Source: Ectorhizobium quercum (GTDB lineage: Bacteria; Pseudomonadota; Alphaproteobacteria; Rhizobiales; Rhizobiaceae). Taken from it: a stretch of 64,000 bases of DNA. This document shows, piece by piece, positions 44,718 through 53,748 of the stretch. Where the stretch lies: contig NZ_JANFPI010000003.1 in assembly GCF_026552795.1 (NCBI RefSeq), positions 124,001-188,000 of the forward strand, written 5' to 3'. The position numbers and the translations under genes are program-made. Numbering within the stretch: the first letter of the stretch is position 1; each line of letters opens with the position of its first letter. Below the pieces are notes generated by a model. That model was not told the DNA's origin. It searched no databases and was given only the letters and a program-made list of their open reading frames with translations.

Positions 44718-45554
44718 ATGCAGGCAGGCCAAATAGAGATCCAGGAATTCCGTCCCGAACACCTCGATGCCGCCGCCGGCCTGTCGCGCCAGGCCGACTG
44801 GCCGCACCGGAAGGAAGACTGGGCGTTCGTCCTGTCCCTGAGCCGGGGTTTCGTCGCCGTCGAAAACGGCCGCGTCGTCGGAACGACGATGGCGACGTTG
44901 TTTGCGGATGCCTGCGCCTGCATCAACATGGTCATCGTCGACCAGTCGATGCGGGGCCACGGCCTCGGCCGGACACTGATGAACACCGCTCTCGAAGCCG
45001 CCGGCCCGCGGGAATGCCGGCTGGTCGCCACGGACGAGGGCCGGCCTCTTTATGAAAAGATGGGCTTCGTCGCAACCGGCGAAGTGCTTCAGCATCACGG
45101 CCATGTCGCGCCGGTCGACAGGCCGGCCGGCGTCGAATGGGCGGATGCCACCATCGCCGCCGAACTCGCCGCGCTCGACCGGCAGGCCTTCGGCGCCGAT
45201 CGCACCGCCCTGTTCGCGGAGCTTGCGCGACAGGGCCGTTTCGCCGTGCTGAGGAAAGACGGCGCCATCGCCGCTTTCGCGGGGCTTCGCGCCTTCGGAC
45301 GCGGAGAAGTGGCCGGCCCCGTGGTCGCGACGGATATCGAAGCGGCCAAGGCCGTGCTTTCCTTCATCTTCGCCGAACGCACCGGCGCTTTCCTGCGGGT
45401 CGACACCGACGCCAAGACCGGGCTCGCCTCCTGGCTTGCCGGACACGGCCTTGCCCATGCCGGCGGCGGCCTGCCGATGCGCCGGGGCGGCGGAGCGCCA
45501 TCCGCCGCCGCGCCGATGACAACCTTTGCCTTGACCAGCCAGGCGCTCGGCTGA
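44718..45554 (+). CDS. GNAT acetyltransferase with C-terminal Acetyltransf_18-like domain
   Basis: A 278-residue two-domain GNAT. The acetyl-CoA motif VDQSMRGHGLGRTLMNTALEAAG is at about 74-96, followed by LYEKMGFVATGEV. The C-terminal domain (about 140-265; ALDRQAFGADRTALFAELA, EVAGPVVATDIEAAKAVLS) matches that of the GNAT at 36322, so the two are paralogues. GAGAGGAGC precedes the ATG at 44718. It lies 15 bp before the class III aminotransferase gene, so one operon. It probably acetylates an amine or amino acid from the same pathway. The substrate is not known. Confidence 0.83.
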   Translation: MQAGQIEIQEFRPEHLDAAAGLSRQADWPHRKEDWAFVLSLSRGFVAVENGRVVGTTMATLFADACACINMVIVDQSMRGHGLGRTLMNTALEAAGPRECRLVATDEGRPLYEKMGFVATGEVLQHHGHVAPVDRPAGVEWADATIAAELAALDRQAFGADRTALFAELARQGRFAVLRKDGAIAAFAGLRAFGRGEVAGPVVATDIEAAKAVLSFIFAERTGAFLRVDTDAKTGLASWLAGHGLAHAGGGLPMRRGGGAPSAAAPMTTFALTSQALG

Positions 45555-45569
45555 TTCCGGAGAGACCCC

Positions 45570-46943
45570 ATGTTGAGCAATTCCCTGATCGAACTGGACC
45601 GCGCCCACCTGGTGCATCCCGTATCCTCGTTCCGCGGCCACGAGAAGCTCGGCGTCCGCGTGCTGAAATCCGCCGCCGGCGCCACCGTGACCGATACGAC
45701 CGGCCACCAGCTCATCGACGGCTTTGCCGGCCTGTGGTGCGTCAACGCCGGTTACGGCCATGACAGCATCGTCGAGGCCGCGGCCCGCCAGATGCGCGAA
45801 CTGCCCTACGCGACCGCCTATTTCGATCTCGGCAACGAGCCGGCCATCCGTCTGGCCTCCGAACTCGCTGACCGCGCACCGGGCGATCTCAACCACGTCT
45901 ATTTCACCCTCGGCGGCTCGGATGCGGTCGACAGCACCATCCGCTTCATCCGCTATTACTGGCATGCGAAGGGTGAGCCGCAACGCGACCAGTTCATCTC
46001 CGTCGAGCAAGGCTATCACGGCTCGACCACCGCCGGCGCGGGCCTGACCGCCCTGCCCGCCTTTCATGCCGGCTTCGGCGTTCCCTATGACTGGCAGCAC
46101 AGGATTCCGTCCCACTACGCCTATCGCAATCCGGCCGGCGAGGACGCGGCGGCGATCATCGCCGCCTCGTTGCAGGCCCTGAAGGACAAGATCGAGGCCA
46201 TAGGCCCGAATCGGGTCGCCGCCTTCTACGTGGAGCCGATCCAGGGCTCCGGCGGCGTGCTGGTGCCGCCGGACGGCTGGGTCAAGGCCATGCGCGAACT
46301 CTGCCGCTCCCACGGCATCCTCTTCGTTGCCGACGAGGTCATCACCGGCTTCGGCCGCACCGGCCCGCTGTTCGCCTGCACGGACGAGGACATCGTTCCG
46401 GATTTCATGACCACGGCCAAGGGCCTGACCTCCGGCTACATTCCGATGGGCGCGGTGTTCATGGCCGATCACGTCTACGAGACCATTGCCGATGGCGCGG
46501 GCGAAGCGGCCGTCGGCCACGGCTACACCTATTCGGCCCACCCGGTCAGCGCAGCCGTCGGGCTTGAAGTGCTGAAACTCTACGAAGGCGGTCTTCTGGA
46601 AAACGGCCGCCGCACCGGCGCCCGCCTCATGGCCGGCCTTCGGGACCTGAAGGACCATCCGCTGGTCGGCGACGTTCGCGGCCGCGGTATGCTGGCCGCC
46701 ATCGAACTCGTCACCGACAAGGAAAGGAAGACCCCGCTTCCGGCCGCCGCCGCCCCTTCCCGCAGGATCTTCGACCGCGCCTGGGAAAACGGCCTCGTCA
46801 TCCGCGCTTTCGGCAACGGCGTGCTCGGCTATGCGCCGCCGCTCTGCTGCACGGATAGCGAAATCGACGCGATCGTCGAACGGACGCTGAAAACCCTCGA
46901 TCAGACGCTGGAAGACCCGGCGGTTCGCGAAGTCATGGCCTGA
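45570..46943 (+). CDS. Class III omega-aminotransferase (PLP-dependent)
   Basis: A 457-residue class III aminotransferase. The PLP-binding Lys is K284 (TTAKGLTSGYIPMGAV) and D255 in FVADEVITGFGRTG binds the pyridine N. GFAGLWCVNAGYGHDSIVEA and YFTLGGSDAVDST are landmarks of the putrescine/beta-alanine/taurine-pyruvate aminotransferase group (SpuC-like). It removes the omega-amino group of a diamine or omega-amino acid, using pyruvate or 2-oxoglutarate. Its product semialdehyde could feed GabD. The ATG at 45570 follows GGAGAG. The next HAD gene is about 250 bp away. Confidence 0.9.
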   Translation: MLSNSLIELDRAHLVHPVSSFRGHEKLGVRVLKSAAGATVTDTTGHQLIDGFAGLWCVNAGYGHDSIVEAAARQMRELPYATAYFDLGNEPAIRLASELADRAPGDLNHVYFTLGGSDAVDSTIRFIRYYWHAKGEPQRDQFISVEQGYHGSTTAGAGLTALPAFHAGFGVPYDWQHRIPSHYAYRNPAGEDAAAIIAASLQALKDKIEAIGPNRVAAFYVEPIQGSGGVLVPPDGWVKAMRELCRSHGILFVADEVITGFGRTGPLFACTDEDIVPDFMTTAKGLTSGYIPMGAVFMADHVYETIADGAGEAAVGHGYTYSAHPVSAAVGLEVLKLYEGGLLENGRRTGARLMAGLRDLKDHPLVGDVRGRGMLAAIELVTDKERKTPLPAAAAPSRRIFDRAWENGLVIRAFGNGVLGYAPPLCCTDSEIDAIVERTLKTLDQTLEDPAVREVMA

Positions 46944-47190
46944 CCGCCCCCACGCCGCACCGCGCCATTCACCCGAAATGTCGCCGCACGCCGCATATTC
47001 GCAATTTTCTGCCGAAGACCCACTCCATTTCGGAGAATCCGGTGTCACGGAAGTGTCAAACTGAAACCCGGAAACGGCTCGAGCCCCCGGAAAACCGGCA
47101 TTCTCACGCATATGAGGGGAAATATCCCCTCGCCAGCAGAATAATATGCCGCACGTCACGCATCGACATGTGGCGACCCGGAGACCGATA

Positions 47191-47904
47191 TTGCCCAGGA
47201 ACCTGAACGAATTCAGATATATGACCTTCGACGTCGTGGGGACGCTGATCGATTTCGAAAGCGGTCTGAGCGGCTGCCTGGCTGAAATCGCCGCAGAGGC
47301 CGGCGTCACGATCGACGCAGAAGAAGCGCTGGCCCTCTACCGCGCCGCCCGTTATTCCGATGCGACGGATCTCTTCCCGGACGATCTCGTGCGCGTCTAT
47401 ACGATCATCGCGCCGCAGCTCGGCCTGCCGGCGGAGAAGGCCTATGGCGAGCGCCTGCGCGATTCCGCCCGCAACTGGAAGGGGTTCGCAGACAGCCGCG
47501 CCGCCCTTGCCGAACTTGCCGGATCCTATCGCCTGATCGCCATGACGAATGCCCGCCGCTGGGCCTTCGACCATTTCTCGAAGGAACTGGGAGAGCCCTT
47601 CCATGCCGCCTTCACGGCGGATGACACGGGCACGGAAAAACCGGACCCGGCCTTCTTCGAGAAGGTCTTCGCCTTCGTCGAAAGCGAGGGGGCGTCGAAG
47701 GACGACATCCTGCACGTCGCCCAGAGCCAGTACCACGACATCGGCATTTCCCGGAAACTCGGCATGACCAATTGCTGGATAGAGCGCCGTCACGCCCAAA
47801 AGGGTTACGGCGGCACGATCGAGCCGGAAGCCTTCACCGAGCCGGACTATCACTTCACCTCGATGGCCGGCCTCGCAGACGCCGTGCGTCAGGCGCGCGG
47901 CTGA
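47191..47904 (+). CDS. HAD-type hydrolase (haloacid dehalogenase type II-like)
   Basis: A 237-residue HAD hydrolase with nucleophile D14 (YMTFDVVGTLIDFE), motif II IAMTNARRWAF, motif III Lys in TEKPDPAFFEKVF, and HVAQSQYHDIGISRKLG near motif IV. The TTG at 47191 is chosen because GGAG lies 7 nt upstream and the protein then begins LPRNLNEF, next to the domain. An in-frame ATG at 47146 has no ribosome-binding site. It precedes the peptide-type ABC importer by 81 bp and is a paralogue of the HAD at 43746. Function unknown. Confidence 0.8.
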   Translation: MPRNLNEFRYMTFDVVGTLIDFESGLSGCLAEIAAEAGVTIDAEEALALYRAARYSDATDLFPDDLVRVYTIIAPQLGLPAEKAYGERLRDSARNWKGFADSRAALAELAGSYRLIAMTNARRWAFDHFSKELGEPFHAAFTADDTGTEKPDPAFFEKVFAFVESEGASKDDILHVAQSQYHDIGISRKLGMTNCWIERRHAQKGYGGTIEPEAFTEPDYHFTSMAGLADAVRQARG

Positions 47905-47921
47905 ACCGCTTCAGCACCGGA

Positions 47922-47947
47922 CAGGGCGTGAATCGGGACACGCCCTG
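47922..47947 (+). terminator. 9-bp stem-loop between HAD and binding-protein genes
   Basis: CAGGGCGTG (47922-47930) pairs with CACGCCCTG (47939-47947) over an 8-nt loop, 17 nt after the HAD stop. No T-run follows, so termination is uncertain. Confidence 0.4.
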
Positions 47948-47985
47948 CCGACATTACCGAACATCAAACAAAAAAGGGGAAAGAC

Positions 47986-49599
47986 ATGAGTGACGATCTG
48001 ACGACCAACTGGACCCGGGCCGACGACGCTGCGGTCGAGCGGGCCATTCGCCGCGGCGCCACCCGGCGCGACCTGTTGCAGATGATGCTGGCCGGCGGTG
48101 TCGCCCTTTCCGCCGGCTCGGCGATTTTCGGCCGCGCCTCGCGCGCCGTGGCCGCCACCCCGGTTTCCGGCGGCACGCTCAAGGCCGCCGGCTGGTCGAC
48201 CTCGACCGCCGACACGCTCGACCCGGCCAAGGCCTCGCTGTCGACGGACTATGTCCGCTGCTGCTCGCTCTACAACCGCCTGACCTTCCTCGACGCCAAC
48301 GGCATTCCGCAGATGGAACTGGCCGAGTCCATCGAATCCGGCGATGCCCGGACCTGGACCGTCAAGCTGCGGTCGGGCGTGACCTTCCACGACGGCAAGG
48401 AACTGACGGCCGAGGACGTCGTCTTCTCGCTGAAGCGGCATCTCGATCCGGCCGCCGGCTCCAAGGTCGCGGCAATCGCGTCCCAGATGACCGGCTTCAA
48501 GGCGGTGGACAAGAACACGGTCGAAATCACGCTCGGCAGCCCGAACGCCGACCTGCCGACCATCCTCGCCATGCACCACTTCATGATCGTCGCCGATGGC
48601 ACGACCGACTTTTCCAAGGGCAACGGCACCGGCGCCTTCAAGCTCGAAACCTTCGATCCGGGCGTGCGCTCGGTCATGTCGAAGAACCCCAACTACTGGA
48701 AGTCCGCCGGCCCGTACGTCGATTCCTTCGAATTCTTCGCCATCGCCGACGACAATGCCCGCGTCAACGCGCTCCTGTCCGGCGACATCCAGCTCGCCGC
48801 CGCGATCAATCCACGCGCGCTGCGCCAGCTCGACGGGCAGGACGGCGTCGTTCTGTCCAAGACGACCTCGGGCAACTATTCCAACCTCAACATCCGCCTC
48901 GACCAGGCGCCGGGCGACAATGCCGATTTCGTCGCCGGCATGAAGTCGATCGTCAACCGCGAGCAGATCGTCAAGGCAGCGCTTCGCGACCTCGGGGAAG
49001 TCGGCAACGACCAGCCCGTGCCGCCGATGAACCCCTACCATAATCCCGATCTGAAGCCGAAAGCCTACGACCCCGACAAGGCGAAATTCCACTTCGAGAA
49101 GGCGGGCCTCATCGGCCAGTCGATCCCGGTCGTCGCTTCCGATGCGGCGGCGTCGTCGGTCGACATGGCCATGATCATCCAGGCGTCCGCCGCCGAGATC
49201 GGCATGAAGCTCGACGTGCAGCGTGTTCCCTCCGACGGCTACTGGAGCAACTACTGGCTGAAGGCGCCGGTCCATTTCGGCAACATCAACCCGCGCCCGA
49301 CCCCGGACATCCTGTTCTCGCTGCTCTACGCCTCCGACGCCCCGTGGAACGAGAGCCAGTACAAGTCGGAGACCTTCGACAGGAAGATGATCGAGGCCCG
49401 CGGCATGCTCGACCTCGAAAAGCGCAAGGAAATCTATTTCGAGCTGCAAACGATGATCGCCGAGGACGCCGGAACCATTATTCCGGCCTTCATTTCCAAC
49501 GTCGACGCCATCAGCGACAAACTGAAGGGCCTTGAAGCCAATCCGCTCGGCGGCATGATGGGCTACGCCTTTGCGGAATACGTCTGGCTCGAAGCCTGA
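47986..49599 (+). CDS. Peptide-type ABC transporter substrate-binding protein with Tat signal
   Basis: A 537-residue family 5 binding protein. Its N-terminus carries a twin-arginine motif (TRRDLLQMMLAGGVALSAG, about 26-44) and an AXA-like site near SRAVAAT, so it is probably exported folded by the Tat system, unlike the Sec-type binding proteins elsewhere in the window. The mature part has DTLDPAKASLSTDYVRCCSLYNRL, WTVKLRSGVTFHDGKELTAEDVV and EQIVKAALRDLG. AAAGGGGAAAG precedes the ATG. It opens the importer operon with two permeases and a fused double ATPase. The ligand is unknown; the aminotransferase and PuuB-like neighbours suggest an amine- or opine-like compound. Confidence 0.9.
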   Translation: MSDDLTTNWTRADDAAVERAIRRGATRRDLLQMMLAGGVALSAGSAIFGRASRAVAATPVSGGTLKAAGWSTSTADTLDPAKASLSTDYVRCCSLYNRLTFLDANGIPQMELAESIESGDARTWTVKLRSGVTFHDGKELTAEDVVFSLKRHLDPAAGSKVAAIASQMTGFKAVDKNTVEITLGSPNADLPTILAMHHFMIVADGTTDFSKGNGTGAFKLETFDPGVRSVMSKNPNYWKSAGPYVDSFEFFAIADDNARVNALLSGDIQLAAAINPRALRQLDGQDGVVLSKTTSGNYSNLNIRLDQAPGDNADFVAGMKSIVNREQIVKAALRDLGEVGNDQPVPPMNPYHNPDLKPKAYDPDKAKFHFEKAGLIGQSIPVVASDAAASSVDMAMIIQASAAEIGMKLDVQRVPSDGYWSNYWLKAPVHFGNINPRPTPDILFSLLYASDAPWNESQYKSETFDRKMIEARGMLDLEKRKEIYFELQTMIAEDAGTIIPAFISNVDAISDKLKGLEANPLGGMMGYAFAEYVWLEA

Positions 49600-49612
49600 T
49601 AAGCTTCCGGGT

Positions 49613-49636
49613 GCCGGGCGCGCCTGTGCGCCCGGC
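49613..49636 (+). terminator. 9-bp GC-rich stem-loop after the binding-protein gene
   Basis: GCCGGGCGC (49613-49621) and GCGCCCGGC (49628-49636) form a perfect stem with a 6-nt loop, 13 nt after the binding-protein stop and 57 nt before the first permease. Without a T-run it more likely protects the 3' end of the binding-protein message or attenuates permease expression. Confidence 0.55.
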
Positions 49637-49693
49637 CGTTCCGCCGTTTATGCGGCCGGTTTCCGGTCCCGGACAGGCTTCAGGAGCATGGGA

Positions 49694-50644
49694 ATGAATC
49701 GACGGATAGTGTCCCTCATCGCCAGACGGGTGGTCATCGCGCTGACGACTCTCCTGATCGTGTCTTTCATCGTCTTCTCCGCCACGAGCCTTCTGCCCGG
49801 CGACACCGCGACGATACTGCTCGGCCAGGCGGCCACGCCGGAAGCCGTCGCCGGCCTGCGCACGGCCATGCACCTCGACGATCCCGCCCTGCTGCGCTTC
49901 GTGCGCTGGCTGTTCGGCCTTCTCCAGGGCGAACTGGGAACGTCCTACGCCAACAACATGGCGATCGCCGATCTGATCGGCCCGCGTTTCGTCAATTCCA
50001 TGAAGCTTGCCGGCATCACCACGCTGATCGCCGTTCCGCTGGCGCTGGCGCTCGGCATCAGCTCCGCCATGCTGCGCGGAACGCCCTACGACCGCATCGT
50101 CACGATCCTCACCATCGGCGTCATCTCGGTGCCCGAATTCATGATCGCGACACTCGCCGTCCTCGTCTTCGCCGTCTATCTCCGGTGGCTGCCGGCCCTG
50201 TCGCTGGTCAGCGAGATCCATTCCGTCTACGACATGCTGCGCGTCTACGCCATGCCCGTCATCACGCTGACCTTCGTGGTCTCCGCGCAGATGATCCGCA
50301 TGAGCCGCGCCGCCGTGATCGAGACGCTGAACACGCCCTATGTGGAAATGGCGCTTCTCAAGGGCGCCTCGCGCACGCGCATCGTGCTGCGGCACGCGCT
50401 GCCCAACGCGCTCGGCCCGATCGTCAACGCGGTGGCGCTGTCGCTTTCCTATCTCGTCGGCGGCGTCATCATCGTCGAGACGATCTTCAACTATCCCGGC
50501 ATCGCCAAGCTGATGGTGGACGGCGTTGCCACGCGCGACCTTCCGCTGATCCAGAGCTGCGCGATGATCTTCTGCTTCGGTTATCTTCTGCTGATCACCA
50601 CCGCGGACATCATCGCCATCATGTCCAATCCGAGGCTGCGCTGA
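49694..50644 (+). CDS. Peptide-type ABC transporter permease (DppB-like)
   Basis: A 316-residue permease: N-terminal MNRRIVSLIARRVVIALTTL, FSATSLLPGDTATILLG, and the coupling loop VEMALLKGASRTRIVLRHALPNA; ETIFNYPGIAKL is a family landmark. There are about six membrane helices. The ATG at 49694 is preferred over the ATG at 49688, because AGGAG is then 7 nt away. It overlaps the next permease by one base (TGATG). Confidence 0.89.
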   Translation: MNRRIVSLIARRVVIALTTLLIVSFIVFSATSLLPGDTATILLGQAATPEAVAGLRTAMHLDDPALLRFVRWLFGLLQGELGTSYANNMAIADLIGPRFVNSMKLAGITTLIAVPLALALGISSAMLRGTPYDRIVTILTIGVISVPEFMIATLAVLVFAVYLRWLPALSLVSEIHSVYDMLRVYAMPVITLTFVVSAQMIRMSRAAVIETLNTPYVEMALLKGASRTRIVLRHALPNALGPIVNAVALSLSYLVGGVIIVETIFNYPGIAKLMVDGVATRDLPLIQSCAMIFCFGYLLLITTADIIAIMSNPRLR

Positions 50645-51510
50645 TGACCGAAGACATCGCCAAGGACCACATCCGCAAGGCATCGCACGGCCCCCGCCTT
50701 GGCTACCGGATCAACGCCGTCGGCGTGCTCGGCTTCCTCATCATCCTCTTCTGGGCCTTCATCGCCGTTTTCGCCCCCTGGCTGATCCCGCATCCGGTGG
50801 GCGAGATCGTCGACTACGACTATTTCGGCCCGATGACCTCCGAGTTCTGGCTCGGCTCCGACTATCTCGGCCGCGACGTCCTCTCGCGCATCCTCATGGG
50901 CGCGCGTTTCACGGTGGGCATCTCGCTGGCGGCGGTCGCCATCGCCTGCGTCTCCGGCGTCGTGCTCGGCATGTCCGCCGCCGTCATCGGCGGGTGGTTC
51001 GATGCAGCACTCAGCCGCTTCCTCGATGCGCTGAACTCCATTCCAAGCAAGCTCTTCGGCCTCGTGGTGGTCGCGGCCGTCGGATCGTCCATCCCGGTGC
51101 TGATCACGACGCTGTCGGTCATCTACACGCCGGGCGCCTACCGCTTCGCCCGCGCGCTCGCCGTCAATATCAACACGATGGATTTCATCACCGTGGCGCG
51201 GGTGCGCGGCGAAAGCATCCTCTACCTCATCGGCTCCGAAATCCTGCCGAACATCATCCGCCCGGTGCTGGCCGATCTCGGCGTGCGCTTCGTCTTCATC
51301 GTGCTGCTTCTGTCCGGCCTGTCGTTCCTCGGTCTCGGCCTTCAGCCGCCGAACGCCGACTGGGGCGCGCTGGTGCGCGAGAACATCGGCGGCCTGCCCT
51401 TCGCGGCGCCCGCCGTGATCCTGCCGTCGCTGGCCATTGCCAGCCTGACGATCAGCGTCAACCTGCTGATCGACAATCTGCCGGAAAAGATCCACGACAG
51501 GAGCGAATAA
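50644..51510 (+). CDS. Peptide-type ABC transporter permease (DppC-like)
   Basis: A 288-residue permease with the DppC landmark EFWLGSDYLGRDVLSRILMGAR, an N-terminal helix (VGVLGFLIILFWAFIAVFAPWL) and the coupling loop TVARVRGESILYLIGSEILPN. LLLSGLSFLGLGLQPPNADWG is conserved. The ATG at 50644 overlaps the preceding stop; longer in-frame starts would run through the other permease. It overlaps the ATPase ATG by one base. Confidence 0.89.
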   Translation: MTEDIAKDHIRKASHGPRLGYRINAVGVLGFLIILFWAFIAVFAPWLIPHPVGEIVDYDYFGPMTSEFWLGSDYLGRDVLSRILMGARFTVGISLAAVAIACVSGVVLGMSAAVIGGWFDAALSRFLDALNSIPSKLFGLVVVAAVGSSIPVLITTLSVIYTPGAYRFARALAVNINTMDFITVARVRGESILYLIGSEILPNIIRPVLADLGVRFVFIVLLLSGLSFLGLGLQPPNADWGALVRENIGGLPFAAPAVILPSLAIASLTISVNLLIDNLPEKIHDRSE

Positions 51511-53165
51511 TGGCCAATCTCGTTGAAATCCGTGGATTGAAGGTCGATGCAACCACCGATTCCGGCCGCCGCATTGAAATCATCAGGGGCGTCGACATCG
51601 ATGTCCCGGAGGGCGAAATCGTGGCGCTGATCGGCGAAAGCGGATCGGGCAAGACCACCATCGCGCTGACCCTGATGGGCTATGCCCGCCCGGGCTGCCG
51701 CATCGCCGGTGGCAGCGTCAGCGTGGCCGGCAAGGATATGGCGACGCTCCCCGAGGCCGAACGCGCGGCCATTCGCGGCACCCGGGTTTCCTACGTGCCG
51801 CAGAGCGCGGCCGCCGCCTTCAACCCGGCGCAGAGGATCATCGACCAGGTGATCGAGATCACCCGCATCCACGATCTGATGCCGCCGGAAGAAGCACGCC
51901 GCAAGGCGGTGGACCTGTTCAGGGCGCTGTCCCTGCCCGATCCCGATACGATCGGCGAGCGCTATCCGCATCAGGTCTCCGGCGGGCAATTGCAGCGCCT
52001 GTCCGCCGCGATGGCGCTGATCGGCGACCCGGCGCTCGTCATCTTCGACGAACCGACGACCGCGCTGGACGTGACGACGCAGATCGAGGTGCTCAGGGCT
52101 TTCAAGTCGGCCATGCGCAACGGCGGCATGGCGGGCGTCTACGTTTCCCACGACCTGGCCGTCGTCGCGCAGATCGCCGACCGGATCGTCGTGCTGAAGG
52201 CAGGGGAGGTGCAGGAAACCGGCACCACGGCCGAAATTCTCGAGAACCCGCGGCATCCCTATACGCGGCAACTGCTCGCTGCCTTCCACCCCCGGCCGCG
52301 CGCCGTCGCACCCGCCGAGGCCGAACGCCCCCGCCCGCTTCTGGAGATCGACAAGCTGGTTGCCGGATACGGCGCCCCCGGCGAGGACGGCCTGCCCATG
52401 ATCCGCGCCGTCGACACGGTGAGCCTTGCGGTCTATCCACGCCGCAACCTCGGCATCATCGGCGAGTCCGGCTGCGGCAAGTCGACGCTCGCGCGCGCCA
52501 TCTCCGGCATTCTTCCGGCCGCCGCCGGCAACATCCTCTTCGAGAACCGCGAGCTGGACCGGGATTCCCGCCGCCGCTCCCGCGACGAACTGCGCCGGCT
52601 GCAAACCGTCTTCCAGTATGCGGATACCGCGCTCAATCCGTCCAAGCCGATCGGCGATATCCTCGGCCGCCCCCTGACCTTCTACCACGGCATGAAGGGC
52701 AAAGCGCGCGACGCGCGGATCGACGAGCTCCTCGACATGGTGAAGCTGCCGCGCTCGATCCGCGATCGCCATCCCGCCGGCCTTTCCGGCGGCCAGAAGC
52801 AGCGCGTCAATTTCGCCCGGGCGCTGGCGGCCGAACCGACCCTGATTATCTGCGACGAGATCACCTCGGCGCTCGACACCGTGGTCGCAGCCGCCGTGAT
52901 CGACCTGCTCGGCGAGCTTCAGCGCGAACTCGGCCTCTCCTACATCTTCATCAGCCACGACCTGTCGGTGGTCGAGACGATCTGCGACGAAATCGTCGTC
53001 ATGTATGGCGGCCGCAAGGTCGAGCACATCACGACCGACGCCATCCACGCGCCGCAGCACCCCTATTCGAAACTGCTGTTCTCCTCCGTGCCGAAGCTCG
53101 ATCCGCACTGGCTCGACACCCTCCGGCAGGATGCCGAACTGGTGCGGGAATATTGCAGGCGCTGA
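51510..53165 (+). CDS. Peptide-type ABC transporter, fused double ATPase
   Basis: A 551-residue protein with two ATPase domains in one chain (DppD plus DppF equivalents). Domain 1 (about 1-265): Walker A GESGSGKTT, signature VSGGQLQRL, Walker B LVIFDEP. Domain 2 (about 278-551): Walker A GESGCGKST, signature LSGGQKQRV, Walker B LIICDE followed by ITSALD, H-loop ISHDLSV. The linker is Pro/Glu-rich (HPRPRAVAPAEAERPRP). The order differs from the other peptide importer here, which has separate ATPases. ACAGGAGCG precedes the ATG at 51510. It ends the operon and converges on the Lrp gene. Confidence 0.91.
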   Translation: MANLVEIRGLKVDATTDSGRRIEIIRGVDIDVPEGEIVALIGESGSGKTTIALTLMGYARPGCRIAGGSVSVAGKDMATLPEAERAAIRGTRVSYVPQSAAAAFNPAQRIIDQVIEITRIHDLMPPEEARRKAVDLFRALSLPDPDTIGERYPHQVSGGQLQRLSAAMALIGDPALVIFDEPTTALDVTTQIEVLRAFKSAMRNGGMAGVYVSHDLAVVAQIADRIVVLKAGEVQETGTTAEILENPRHPYTRQLLAAFHPRPRAVAPAEAERPRPLLEIDKLVAGYGAPGEDGLPMIRAVDTVSLAVYPRRNLGIIGESGCGKSTLARAISGILPAAAGNILFENRELDRDSRRRSRDELRRLQTVFQYADTALNPSKPIGDILGRPLTFYHGMKGKARDARIDELLDMVKLPRSIRDRHPAGLSGGQKQRVNFARALAAEPTLIICDEITSALDTVVAAAVIDLLGELQRELGLSYIFISHDLSVVETICDEIVVMYGGRKVEHITTDAIHAPQHPYSKLLFSSVPKLDPHWLDTLRQDAELVREYCRR

Positions 53166-53219
53166 CGGGTCCTCGCCTGTCCGGGGCATGTCCGCTTCAC
53201 ACCCTTGCGCGACATGCTC

Positions 53220-53699
53220 TCAAAGCGGAAAGAGGCTGGTCAGCGGCATATGCGCCTTGGTGATCGGCGATTTCAGCACCACAAAGCTGAAATACTTGTC
53301 GATGCCGACATCTATGTCGGTGAGGCGCTCCATGATCGACTGGTATTCGACGATGCCGGAGGTGACGAATTTCAGGAGATAATCGTAACCGCCCGAAACG
53401 AGATGGCACTCCACGACCTGATCGATCTTCTCGACCACCGCCAGGAAGCGGGCAAAGTCGATCTGCCGGTGGTTCTTGAGCGTGATTTCGGTGAAAACGG
53501 TCAGCGTCTGGCCCAGCTTGTTGATGTTGATCTGGGCCGAGTAACCCTCGATATAGCCCTCGGCCTGCAACTTCTTCACGCGCATCAGGCACGGGCTCGG
53601 CGACAGATTGACCAGCTCCGCCAGCTCGACATTGGTAATGCGGCCGTTCTTTTGCAGTTCGTAGAGGATCTTGATATCGATCCGGTCGAGCTTCATCAC
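53220..53699 (-). CDS. Lrp/AsnC-family transcriptional regulator
   Basis: A 159-residue Lrp/AsnC protein. The N-terminal helix-turn-helix lies at about 5-50 (LDRIDIKILYELQKNGRITNVELAELVNLSPSPCLMRVKKL) and the C-terminal RAM effector domain at about 65-150. ECHLVSGGYDYLLKF is the typical ligand-binding turn. It is divergent from the DAO-type oxidase gene, and the shared 230-bp region holds several ATG-centred dyads, so it probably regulates that gene in response to an amino acid. The GTG at 53699 or the ATG one codon later could start it. Confidence 0.9.
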   Translation of the reverse strand: MMKLDRIDIKILYELQKNGRITNVELAELVNLSPSPCLMRVKKLQAEGYIEGYSAQININKLGQTLTVFTEITLKNHRQIDFARFLAVVEKIDQVVECHLVSGGYDYLLKFVTSGIVEYQSIMERLTDIDVGIDKYFSFVVLKSPITKAHMPLTSLFPL

Positions 53700-53748
53700 G
53701 CCAGAGGATCCTTTCCACGCTTGTTCGCAGGCACAGCATAAAATTCCG

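Noticed and set aside
44475-47309. 944-codon open frame on the minus strand opposite the GNAT and aminotransferase genes
   Set aside because: It is the mirror of strongly GC3-biased genes with clear families on the plus strand. It has low-complexity Arg/Gly/Ala composition and no recognisable domain.
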